Origin: Drosophila pseudoobscura
Lineage: Eukaryota; Arthropoda; Insecta; Diptera; Drosophilidae
Direction of reading: 5' to 3'
DNA: 64,000 bases
Assembly (NCBI RefSeq): GCF_009870125.1
Contig: NC_046680.1
Coordinates: 5,394,001-5,458,000 of the forward strand
Shown: positions 54,172 to 64,000 of the stretch, piece after piece
Layout of the letters: every line of letters starts with the position of its first letter
Position numbering within the stretch: the stretch's first letter is position 1
Notes under the pieces: model-generated
What the model was told of the DNA's origin: nothing
Seen by the model: the letters and a program-made list of their open reading frames with translations, nothing else
Database searches by the model: none
Program-made: the position numbers and the translations under genes

Positions 54172-56377
54172 TTATTTCGTCTTGGTCGAAAAGAGGTAGG
54201 AATCTTTTTTTCCGGTGCTCAATTTAAGTGCATTTTCGCTTCCAACAATGTTGCTCAAACTGAGAAGGTCATACTTTGTATAAAGTATATTGACACTCAT
54301 TTCATCTCCAAAGCCATCTCGCGGGTTCTGGTTGGATTCGAGCATCAAATTGATTAGCTCTGAGTAAAAATGCGGAAAGTTGGGCGGTTGGTACATAATT
54401 AAATTTCGAATACCCTTGATTCGGGTACGTCGGAAGAAGTGAGCCCTTTCTGAATAAAGCAGAACAGACGCTCCGCTATGAAAGAATATGTCTCTCGCCC
54501 GGGAAATTTTTTCCTTCTTGGTATATTCGCTTATCTGAACAAAACTGATCATATCAGTTTTGAACTGGTTGCGTATACGTACAAAATCGAAGTAGCTAGG
54601 CACGTACAACATACAATGTGAAAAGCCGGGTTTACTAAACTGTGGCATAATGTGCTTGACAAAATGCTGAAAGCGATCATCAAATGTTGACTCCACATTG
54701 GTGCAGTTAATTCGGCGGAAAACTTGTTGAATTGGCGTAATAACATTTCGAATATCGCCATATTCAACTAGATTTGTGATACGCACTTTGCCTTGGTAGT
54801 TTTGGCATTTACTATTGACCACTGCCCGAAATTCGGGAAGTTCATGAGATGAGAAAAATAGGGTTTGGCGGTAGAAGCTAGAAGCTCCGCTTAGACACCA
54901 AGTTCGAACCCTTTGGCAATTTGTGTCCGGCAGGTTCTGCGGTTGCAGATGAAGGTGGTCTAGCGAGTGAAGAAGATTTTCCCAGTTCTGGGCTAAGAAA
55001 AGTTCCGCTTGGTCGATTACAAGTAATTCAATCGAATTCAAGAAGTCAAAGTCACTGTCCTTGTCAGTGACAAGCATGCGTAGTCCTAGTGGAGAAGCAA
55101 TAAGTATGTCTGAAGAGTTCATGTCAGAAAAAAGTGAAACGGACTTCTTTGTAAAACGCATTCCAATTTTAAAGTTGTCATCTGTGTTTCCACTGAAAGT
55201 TTGCTCATAGTCATATGGTTTTGGGTTCGTTTTGGGAAAATATATCGTGTTTCCCGAGTAGTCTTGAAGGAACCGCTCATAATTTGTCATTGAATTTTTC
55301 CTGGTTTGATCTGCAAATAAAAGATAAATTATTTGCTTTCGTCTTCAACTTACAGTTCTTACCATCTTGACTGCCAAATAGTAAGTCTCCGATAAGCTTC
55401 ACTATCTTTAAAGCCGACTCCCTGAAGGGCACTATAAAGAGCACCTTCATACGCTTTAGTCCTTGGTCTCTAAAGGTCTCCGGAATAGAAATTTCATTCG
55501 GAGACAACTTCAGTGACTTGGCGAGTGCTGCCACTTTCTCGTTATTACGCAGTATCAGAGATCTGACCTTTAGCATATGGTTCAGCGCGTGCAGACAGTA
55601 CATGTACCGGATCTCTTCGGCATTGCTGTGTGTTCGGTAAGGATAGTACAGGTCCTGATAGTTATTTACAATATGAAAGAGTTCCGACTGTAGCGCAGAA
55701 AGCGGAAACGCTACCTTTGCGCTTATGGACATTTTGACTTCTAATTTTTGCAGATCAGAAGAGCTGGAAATGCCACTCGGTGGACTGCAGTCGGGGTTAT
55801 GTGCGTTTGAATCTAGCCGAGGAATCTCAAACTTTAAATTTCCCACTGCCGGCCAACTGCTCTTAATCAATGTGGTATCCGTTCGCGAGATCAAATCGCT
55901 GATATTGTCTTCAGATAGGTCGAAATCAAATCGCTTTGAAAACGAATTGTATGAATCAAAGTCGTCATTTGATTGGACAGGACTTTTGCTCTGTTTCTCA
56001 ATGGTTTTTACTGCTGCAGGCACAAAGGCGGCTTCGCTCTCGTTTGGCTTGAAAAAGTCTGAAAAAACGATTCATGGTCAAGGAAAGTGGTATTGAGATT
56101 ATATACTTGTTTACATACCTGTTGGTACATTGCTGTATCCATTCACAAGCTGCTCATAGAATCCAGTTTCGTCAGCTGGGTCTTGTAATTCTGACAGGAG
56201 ATCTGCTCCAGGCTCAAAAGAATTCCCTGTCAGGGCTGGGAGTCGTTCCTTTCTGTGCGATTCCTCCATTTGCTTGCTTCTCTGAATGTAGCTGTAGTTT
56301 TTCGAAAATTTCTCATTCTTGCGAACGGGGGCCTTACCGTAAGGCTTTGCTTTATGTTTCGAGTGTTTCTGCTTCAT
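54172..56377 (-). CDS. Utp25: Utp25/Def (digestive organ expansion factor), ribosome biogenesis
   Basis: Three exons, complement(join(54172..55310, 55363..56058, 56119..56377)), 697 residues. A basic, Lys-rich N-terminus is followed from about residue 230 by the Utp25 domain, a degenerate DEAD-box helicase fold: KVLFIVPFRESALKIV, NYERFLQDYSGNTI, SSDILIASPLGLRML, LLVIDQAELFLAQNW, then ARDIFFHSGASVLLYSERAHF and RIKGIRNLIMYQPP. The usual ATP-binding motifs are absent, as is known for the family. The protein belongs to the nucleolar small-subunit processome and helps mature 18S rRNA. All exon phases close. A CACGTG E-box and a DRE lie just upstream. Confidence 0.92.
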
Positions 56378-56410
56378 GTTAAAAATGTTAAAAATTTAAT
56401 TAAAAACACG

Positions 56411-56456
56411 CACGTGCTGATAAACATAAACATAGATTCGATCACAAGTATCGATA
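56411..56456 (-). promoter_or_regulatory. E-box and DRE upstream of Utp25
   Basis: CACGTG at 56411-56416, a Myc/Max-type E-box, is 34 bases upstream of the ATG. A perfect DRE, TATCGATA, lies at 56449-56456. Drosophila Myc is known to act through E-boxes close to the start of ribosome biogenesis genes, often together with DREF sites. Use here is inferred. Confidence 0.65.
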
Positions 56457-56599
56457 GCACATAGTGATGGTAGAACGCAACCTTAAGATTTTTCTATTAT
56501 GGTCGTATACACTTCAAGACCAGTATAGTCTAAAATTTACGGGAAAAGATAGATTCATACCATAAAATAATAATAATGGCCTGAAATGATGTGGGTAGA

Positions 56600-58745
56600 G
56601 TGTTGCCTGATGCATTATTCAACGGAATATACAAATGAAGCAATAGGAACGATTTTTGTCTTACGTTTTATTTGTTTGACCTTTTTCGCTAAACCCGTTT
56701 TAGACAAGATCGAATAAACGCCTGTATTTAAATCAAGCCAGTCAAGTAGAATTGATTCATTAATCAGATAAAATTATATGGGCAAAGCTGAGAAATCTAT
56801 ATAGCTGGGAATATTCGACGGAAGAAAGATTAACCAAGAATTAGTCGTCATAACCGGTTCAGAACAATGAGTCCCATTCCATGCACACATACCCTGGGGG
56901 AAATGGATGTTATAGAATTAAGAATACGTTTGTCTTCCAAGGTTCAGTAGGTATCAGGATCGAGATATATATGTACAATATACTAATAATGTACTTGAAT
57001 ATTTATTTATTTTTTAAATTAACAAATTATCTGTTAATAATGGTACTTAGTTACTAAAGGCGGAAAAAGATAAGTTAAAAGTTAGCTAAATTTAAATGAT
57101 TATAAATTTTGCATGCACTTAGTTTAAGAGACAGTTCAGGGGATAGGGTTTGACAGAGGGAGTTATAATTATGGCATAAAACCCTAAAAGGTTCATGATC
57201 AGCATAATTAGACCTACATATGGGTTGACGGATAGGCCTAAAAGTACGGGTAGGTCTAGATGGAACGGCCAAGTCAATCTGACCCAAGAGAGTTTGGGAG
57301 TCAACAGTCCCAAGAAGGAGCTTGTGCACGAACATTACACCATTGCATATTCTGCGATGGTGCAACGACGGCAGGTCAATAAGATTTAGCCTAGACCGGT
57401 AGGGTGGCAAGAATTCATCAATCTTTTAATTTATTTTCAATGTTATATGGAAATCCAATAAAAGCAAGTATTTCGAATAGGCCAGTTAAGTAGAAAATTG
57501 ATTTATCAATCGTATAAAACTATGTGGGCATAGATAAAGGCCCGGTTGACAAAATTTAAATACTTGTCGCTCACATTCAAAAAAGTTAGGTTTGGCGCGC
57601 CCAATCGGTATATTTTGAAAATGAGACCGTATATTTCGGTGCTGTTCTGAGGGTCATACTGTAAAAACTGGTTTTCGCCGCGCTCCCATGTGGTGTTTTT
57701 TAGTGCTAAATGGTATTTTTGTCATCTATTAATTTAATTTTCAATTTTATATAAAAATCCAATAAATGCAAGTATTTCGAATAGGCCAATCATGTATAGA
57801 ATTGATTCATCAATCGTATAAAATTATGTGGGCACGGCTAAATGTTCTATATAGATAGTATTATTCAACGGAACAAAGAATATGAGGAATTTGAATTCGC
57901 CGCAGTTCGCCGCAGTTCGCCGCATTTCGCCCCAATTCGCCTTAGCAACAATGAGTCTCATTCCATACACAAATGTTGCGCATTCCATACACAAAAGTTG
58001 CGGCAACATTTACTTGAAAACCGTTTTTTGGTCAAAATAAAATACATAAAGGTAATTAAAAGAAGCAATCTTGTAGAAAATGGATTTATCTATGGGATAA
58101 AGCTAAGTGGGCATATCTATATAGCTTGAAATATAGGCAAAACCCGATTCGCCGCAGTTTCGCTATTGCAACAATGAGTCCCTTTCCATACACAAATGTT
58201 GCTAACTCCATGCACAAATACCCTGGGGAAATGGATGATATAGAATTGTGAATACGTTTGTCTTCCAAGGCTCAGGATCGATATAAATATATACAAGATA
58301 CTAATAATACACATGAATAAGTCAAAAACATATCAATTTGAGAAAAGGTCTTAATAAATTGCGTTTGATCTACATGTAAAATTAACGAAATAGGGTGCAC
58401 AAAGGCCTATACACGCATCATGTCTTTAAATACCAGCCACATTGCGACTGATTTTTTGTTAAACTATTTGGTTTATGCCTTGTTTTAGCCAAAATACAAT
58501 AAAAGCCAGGACTAAAAACTATCCAATCTTGTAGAAAATTGATTCATTAATCGTATAAAATTGAGGGGGCACGGCTAAATGTTCCATATAGCTAGTTATA
58601 TTCAAAAGAAGAAAGAAAACGAGGAATATGTATAATCGAACTTTAATTCGTCAGTATTTTTACGGTATATTTTGAAGATGAGACAGTATATTTTTGGTAT
58701 ATTTCCAATTAAGCCGGTATATTTTGGTATATTTCTGAGGGTCCA
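56600..58745 (-). repeat. Cluster of reverse-orientation interspersed repeat copies
   Basis: Pieces at about 56,630-56,900, 57,410-57,900, 57,900-58,260 and 58,490-58,745 carry the family landmarks in reverse: GAATTGATTCATCAATCG, GTGGGCACGGCTAAATGTTC, TATTCAACGGAACAAAGAATATGAGG, and the CAACAATGAGTC / CCATACACAAATGTTGC block. The part 57,575-58,200 is the inverted partner of 1-587. The rightmost piece ends in GGTATATTTTGGTATATTTCTGAGGGTCC, 68 bases before the Taldo ATG. No coding capacity. Confidence 0.78.
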
Positions 58746-58808
58746 ACAACAAGGCATCCGCGGAATTTGTTAATAATTTTTGTATATTTTTTTTATATTT
58801 TTTTTGGA

Positions 58809-60386
58809 ATGGGAAGCGATCGCACGTCGAAAAAGCTAAAGATGTCGGTTCTACAACAACTTAAACAAGTGACCACAATAGTGGCTGACACCGGCGACTT
58901 TGAAGGTACATATATAAGGTTCATATATAAGTTGTGTTTTGTTAAAAAGAAGTTAATTTAAAGCTAAGCTAAGTTTGATCTGGAATATACACACACACAC
59001 ACACATACAAAAGCTGAAACATGCTTTCTAAGGTAAATGTATGTATGTATGTATGCTGTACAGGTTCAATGATAATCATAAATATGTATGTACGTACGTA
59101 CGTACATAAAAAAATACCTTTATTCGAGTTTTTGTTATCTTCTTTTGTGAAGATCAAATAAAAGTGACAGTCAGAATTCAACCTGACTTTAGTTTGACCT
59201 TATGTGCATACGTGTGTTGGAAATTTGACCGCTGTACTGATAAGGTTTCATTTGAAAAAAATGTATATGTGTTTAAGAGGCTTTGGTTTGGCAATAAAAA
59301 TCAAGGATTTGTTCATGTAAAATGATGTCGGCCAGTTGCTCAAACTGGTTTACAGGGTCGTTCTACAGCGGCAGTCCGAAAAGTGCAATAATATGTTTCT
59401 TCTAAACATTCTATTTTATTTTTAGCCATCAATATCTACAAGCCAACGGATGCCACGACAAATCCTTCTCTTATTTTGTCGGCGTCGTCCATGGAGCGAT
59501 ACCAGCCCTTGGTACAGAAGGCAGTGGATTATGGAAAGAGCCAAAAAGGGTATAATTGAATACTTTATTGCTTATGCTTTGATTTCACTAAATTCCTCTG
59601 TCTATCATCAGTTCGTTGAATGATCAAGTTTCCGAGGCAATGGACTATTTGTGCGTGCTGTTTGGAACCGAGATTCTGAAGGTTGTTCCAGGAAGGGTGT
59701 CTACCGAAATAGACGCCCGACTGTCATTCGACACAAAGAACAGTGTGGAGAAGGCTTTGAAGCTGATCAAGCTGTACAAATCCCTTGGCATAGACAAGGA
59801 CCGAATTCTGATAAAGTTGGCATCCACTTGGGAAGGAATCAAGGCGGCCGAGATTTTGGAAAACGAGCATGGTGTTCACTGCAATCTGACCCTTCTGTTC
59901 TCATTCGCACAGGCAGTGGCGTGCGCGGAGGCCAAAGTCACTTTAATCTCCCCTTTTGTGGGCCGGATATTGGATTGGTATGTGGCCAACACAGATAACA
60001 AGAAATTCGAGGCCTTAAAGGACCCAGGTGTGGTTTCGGTTACGAAAATCTACAATTACTATAAGAAGTACGATTACGAAACCCTGGTTATGGGTGCTTC
60101 ATTCCGGAATGTGGGCGAAATCAAAGCATTGGCTGGATGTGATTTGCTGACTATTAGCCCGTCGCTGCTGAAGGAACTAGAGAACGAGATAGATTCGGTG
60201 ACAACATATTTGTCGGTGGACAATGCAAAGGTACAGGACATCGAAAAGATTTCCGTGGACGAGAGTAAATTTCGCTGGTTACTCAATGAAGATGCGATGG
60301 CAACTGATAAACTTTCGGAGGGCATTCGAAAGTTTGCAGTGGACACAGTTAAGCTGGAGAATTTGATCAAAAGTTACTTTAAGTAA
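58809..60386 (+). CDS. Taldo: Transaldolase
   Basis: Three exons, join(58809..58905, 59426..59549, 59612..60386), 331 residues. It converts sedoheptulose-7-phosphate and glyceraldehyde-3-phosphate to erythrose-4-phosphate and fructose-6-phosphate in the cytosolic pentose phosphate pathway. [11 protein letters not shown] is the family signature, and the Schiff-base lysine is Lys142 in [13 protein letters not shown], the same number as in human TALDO1. [12 protein letters not shown] and VMGASFRN form the phosphate and barrel-end signatures. The start ATG at 58809 lies only about 70 bases from the edge of a repeat copy, which must therefore overlap the promoter or 5' UTR; a second in-frame Met at codon 13 is possible. 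Confidence 0.96.
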
Positions 60387-60779
60387 GCCGTGGGCTTTTT
60401 CCGGTACCAGTTTCAAACCACGTGAAAGTTTTGTAATCGGTGGAGGATAAAACATTTAAAATATGTTTCAAAAAACATATAATTTTGTACTTGAATAATA
60501 ATTAAAGTTTTTAAATTTATGTTTTGACGACAGACTTTAAATTAGAATAAAGTTAGTTTGGGGTTGTCGCTGACTGTGAAATGTAATTTCTCGATAGTGC
60601 TTTCTCTTTATGGAATATTTTGTATGGCCTTAAAATGAAACTCAGAAACTCGCCCGCTCAGAAAATCATTCGAGTCTGGGGTGGGCTGGCAACCGATGAA
60701 TGACGAATCACGTCGAAGCGCCAAAGAAATATCAATTACGTTTTAAAACGTACATATCTTCATATTAGATGAACGGAAT

Positions 60780-62300
60780 AGGGTATACAAACGGCCATAC
60801 TATGGTTGAAAGCAACAAGTCTTCAACATTGACATGACCACATTGCGACTGTTTTTTTGTTGATATTTTTTATTTAAACCTTATTTTAGTCAAAATAATA
60901 TAAATAGGAGTACTTAAAAGTTAATCTTGTATAAAATGTATTCATCAAAAGGATAAAACTATGTGAGCAGGGCTGGGAATATATAAATTAAGCAATAGGA
61001 ACGATTACTTTCTAATTTTTTTTTTTGCTTGACCTTTTTCGCTAAAACCTTTTTTAGGAAAAGTCCAATAAATGCACGTATTTAAAATAAATCAGTCACT
61101 TAGAAAATAGGTTTGTAAATTGGATAAAATGATCTGACAGGGCTGAGAGATCTAGATAGCTAGTAATATCGGAAGGAATATCAAAATTTATGAATTTTTT
61201 GAATCGGTAATGGCTCGGTTGACAACATTTAAATCCTTGTCGTTCACATTCAAAAAATTTATATTTGGCGCGCACCACTCGTAGTATCGATAACAGAACT
61301 TGAATCGGGTAAGGACCTCTTTCACACGGTTGACCACAATGAGACTCATTCCATACTTAATATTCCTGCCATCATGCTATTCAGCATGTTAGTCACTTTA
61401 ACTACTATTACAATTGGTACTGATAAGTTAGTTTAAATATTTATTTGATGTACTCCTCATATAATATATCCATATAAACCTAGTTTTTTAAATATAGCGG
61501 CAAACTACAAACCGGTTAAAACGGAACGACGCGATTTTTGTTTCGGTCAATGAAAATGGTCAAAAAATAAATGCAAAACATGTTGGAAAGGATATTATAT
61601 AATTGTAGATTTGTTATCCCAGGCAAAACAATGTAGTCTCTGTTTTAAGGCTATTTCATTGTGCTCTTACAGATAAAATTGCGGGCAACATTAACTTGTA
61701 AACCGTTTTTTAGTCCAAATACAATACATAAAAGTAATTAAAAGTAGCTAATTTTGTAGAAATTGTAATCATCGATGGGATAAAGCTAAGTGGGCAAAGC
61801 TTAAAACTCAATATAGCTTGTAATATTCGACGGAATATCAAAATCGAAAAAAGTGTTTCGAATCTATTATAAGCCAAGGGGGTATTTCAATTTTCCACCA
61901 AAAATAATTAAAGTTAGCGTTGTTATTTTTAATTTTAGAATCTACAAGAAGAATTTACAATCGTTAATATTTTCTGCCATTTACCTGAAGAAGGTGAACT
62001 ATTTAAATAAAGGGGGCTTAAGTGGGCTAAATTCGTTTTTTCATGTTGGAGAACAAAAACAGCAATCGCCGTAGCAATAAAATAAGTCAAGTATTTAAAA
62101 CAAACAGATCAAGTAGAAAATTGATTCATTTATTGGATAAAATTATGGGGGCAGGACTGAGAGATCTACCTAGCTAGTAATAGTCGACGGAATATCAAAA
62201 ACGAGGAATATGTATAATAAAACTTGAATTCGTCGGTATATTTACAGTATATTTTTAAAATAAGACGGTATTTTCCTGTATATTTCTGACTCTGAAATCG
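60780..62300 (-). repeat. Degraded reverse-orientation repeat copies
   Basis: Pieces at about 60,880-61,000, 61,020-61,290, 61,690-61,850 and 62,085-62,300 keep family words such as AAAATTGATTCATT, GGATAAAATTATG, TCGACGGAATATCAAAAACGAGG, GAATTCGTCGGTATATTTAC and the TTTGGCGCGCACCACTCG block. They are more diverged than the 57-58 kb copies. No coding capacity. Confidence 0.65.
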
Positions 62301-62469
62301 ATCAAATGCAAAAAAATAATCGATAAGAAAATTCAAAATTTCTTGAACTTACATTTTGTTTTCTACTTTGTTCGTACTAACTCGCTCACTCATACATACA
62401 AATATGAGCTGGGCATACATTGAAAAGAAACGAAATAAGGATGTTTTCGTTTGAATGAAGAATGAAAAA

Positions 62470-62524
62470 GAAATATACCAAAATACCACTATCGATAGAT
62501 CCGATATCAACTGGGGTCACACTG
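62470..62524. promoter_or_regulatory. Promoter-like cluster: Motif 6-like, DRE and Motif 1
   Basis: Within about 55 bases lie AAATATACCAAAATACC (GTATATTT words on the minus strand), a perfect DRE TATCGATA at 62490-62497 and Motif 1 GGTCACACTG at 62515-62524. This is the mark of a housekeeping promoter, but no coding frame starts near it in the window. It may serve a gene whose coding part lies to the right of the window, or be a leftover. Confidence 0.55.
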
Positions 62525-64000
62525 ATCCCATCCCTAGGTTGAATACATAAAATAAAAAATATAAAAAAAGTGAGTTTAGGTGGTATTAAAATGAATTTCT
62601 AGAGTGACAATTTCATGCATTGCAATCCAGGGCAGGTGGAAAATGTTTGGCCATTGAAAGTCCGCTCATAACGCGGCAAGTGTCATCAAAGTATCTTTTT
62701 CTGCACCTCCGAAAGTTGCTCCGATATCGTGTGTGCACCTTTGCTTTTGCTCAACCACCCAAGTTGCTCCCATGAATAAAAATGTTCGGTAACGGTAAAC
62801 AATAAAACCATTGTCAAACATAGGGAACATTTTGTGTACTGTACATGCAAATATATGCCTGTGACAATAAAATCGCGCAATGATGTGATTCGCTGGCCGA
62901 GGTCCGACTTAAGTTCCTTTCATCCTTAGACCCGAAATCAGTGAAAAATCGTTCGCGCATGAATTCAAAACACTATCAGATGGGTATAATATAGTTTCCA
63001 AAAGTGTCAAAGAAATGGCAAATATTCTGGGCAATATATACATATAGAGATATATGTACATACATTTATTTATGTACATCCATTCACACATGCAAACCGA
63101 GAACTTGTGTCTATATGCATATATATCCAAACACATACATCCGCACATATGTATATATGAGTAGATACACAACGATGTGTACACATATCTGTCTAATATA
63201 TGTACATATATATGTACCCGCTTAGATCCCGATGAATTTATGCACATTTATTTACAATTAAATATTCTCGACTTTCGGTTGAAGTATGTATTTTGGGTGG
63301 ACACCAATAATTAATAGATTAAACACTTCTACGCATACTCGTACATGCCTATGCGTGCATATATTAAGTACAGATATTCATATTTAAAGTAAAATGTTAA
63401 TCAAATTTTTGCCCATTTACATACATATATATCGGTAAAAAAAAAATTCGCCCACTGAATGTGTATACAAAAATATATTCATCGTACATACATGTGTATG
63501 TATTAGCTGCCTTACGGGCCTGCAGATGAAATTATGTTGGTATCTCTATGTACATGCGTACCTGCACCTTTGTATGCGCAAAAATTTCACCCGCCCTCTG
63601 CTTCACCTGTTACACTGCCCTGATGTATACGATTCGTCCTGCTACTGCTGGGTGGGGGTGCTGGGCTCTGATGTATTCGAGTGAATTATTGTAATTTTTA
63701 ATAGATTTCGGGTGTACAAGCAAACCAGCAGCATAATTTTCGGGAACATTAAAGCTCTGCTTGAGCTACGGACAATCAATCCGTGACTCACATTATAAAT
63801 TCGTGGGCAGTAGTGTCGCAGTTTCGTTTATACACACCTGCATATATACCTATGTACACACATACATATGTATAAGTACATAATAAATAAACTTTTTGTT
63901 GAAATATTCAAATGAAAAGAACATTCATTTAGATGTTAGATGGAGCTGTGCAAATATTGTTGAATGCCCGCTCAGTCCCAGTAATAGCTAAACTTTGTAA
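62525..64000. other. AT-rich right end with microsatellites
   Basis: Many TACATATATGTACATA words, densest at 63,020-63,230. No supported gene, RNA or repeat family beyond these; small open frames here are built from the microsatellite words. Confidence 0.5.

Noticed and set aside
62909-63247. 112-codon minus-strand frame rich in Tyr, Cys, Ile and Met
   Set aside because: It is the translation of TACATATGTA-type microsatellite words, not a protein.

Overview
This window is euchromatic Drosophila DNA. Short introns with GT-AG ends, many ATGTACATAC-type microsatellites, INE-1/DINE-1 fragments and proteins that align residue for residue with remembered D. melanogaster proteins all point there. 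SERCA (Ca-P60A), PHDP, Dcp1, DNA ligase I, Upf3, Lpt, Nap1, kcc and Taldo are, from memory, genes of D. melanogaster band 60A (chromosome 2R, Muller element C). The species cannot be fixed from the sequence. I rebuilt exon chains by hand from splice sites and reading phase. Every multi-exon gene closes to a whole number of codons; only the 5' end of the lipase gene is weakly supported.

Layout: 1-3.8 kb is repeat-rich. 3.8-29.2 kb is a dense block of ten genes: PHDP (-), a two-Ig-domain gene (+), Dcp1 (-), DNAlig1 (+), Upf3 (-), a MYND-finger gene (+), a METTL9-type methyltransferase (-), Lpt (+), a pancreatic-type lipase (+) and Nap1 (-). 29.8-33.5 kb is repeats and microsatellites. 33.5-43.6 kb holds kcc (+) and a Wdr47-like WD40 gene (+). 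44.1-49.9 kb is SERCA (-), including a distant alternative last exon. 54.2-56.4 kb is a Utp25/Def gene (-). 56.6-58.7 kb is repeats, 58.8-60.4 kb is Taldo (+), and the rest is repeats and AT-rich DNA.

Most genes are housekeeping: mRNA decay (Dcp1, Upf3), replication (DNAlig1), chromatin (Lpt, Nap1), ribosome biogenesis (Utp25), sugar metabolism (Taldo) and ion transport (kcc, SERCA). Their promoters show matching elements: E2F and DRE sites at DNAlig1, Motif 1 at Upf3, DRE and a CACGTG E-box at Utp25.

The main points for a second look are: a non-coding interspersed repeat family whose GTATATTT-rich end lies against several housekeeping promoters; a GC-rich foreign-looking segment inside one repeat array; alternative exons predicted for SERCA and kcc; and a bidirectional poly(A) signal between DNAlig1 and Upf3. 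I saw no convincing LTR, envelope or capsid element, no CRISPR, no rRNA and no tRNA.
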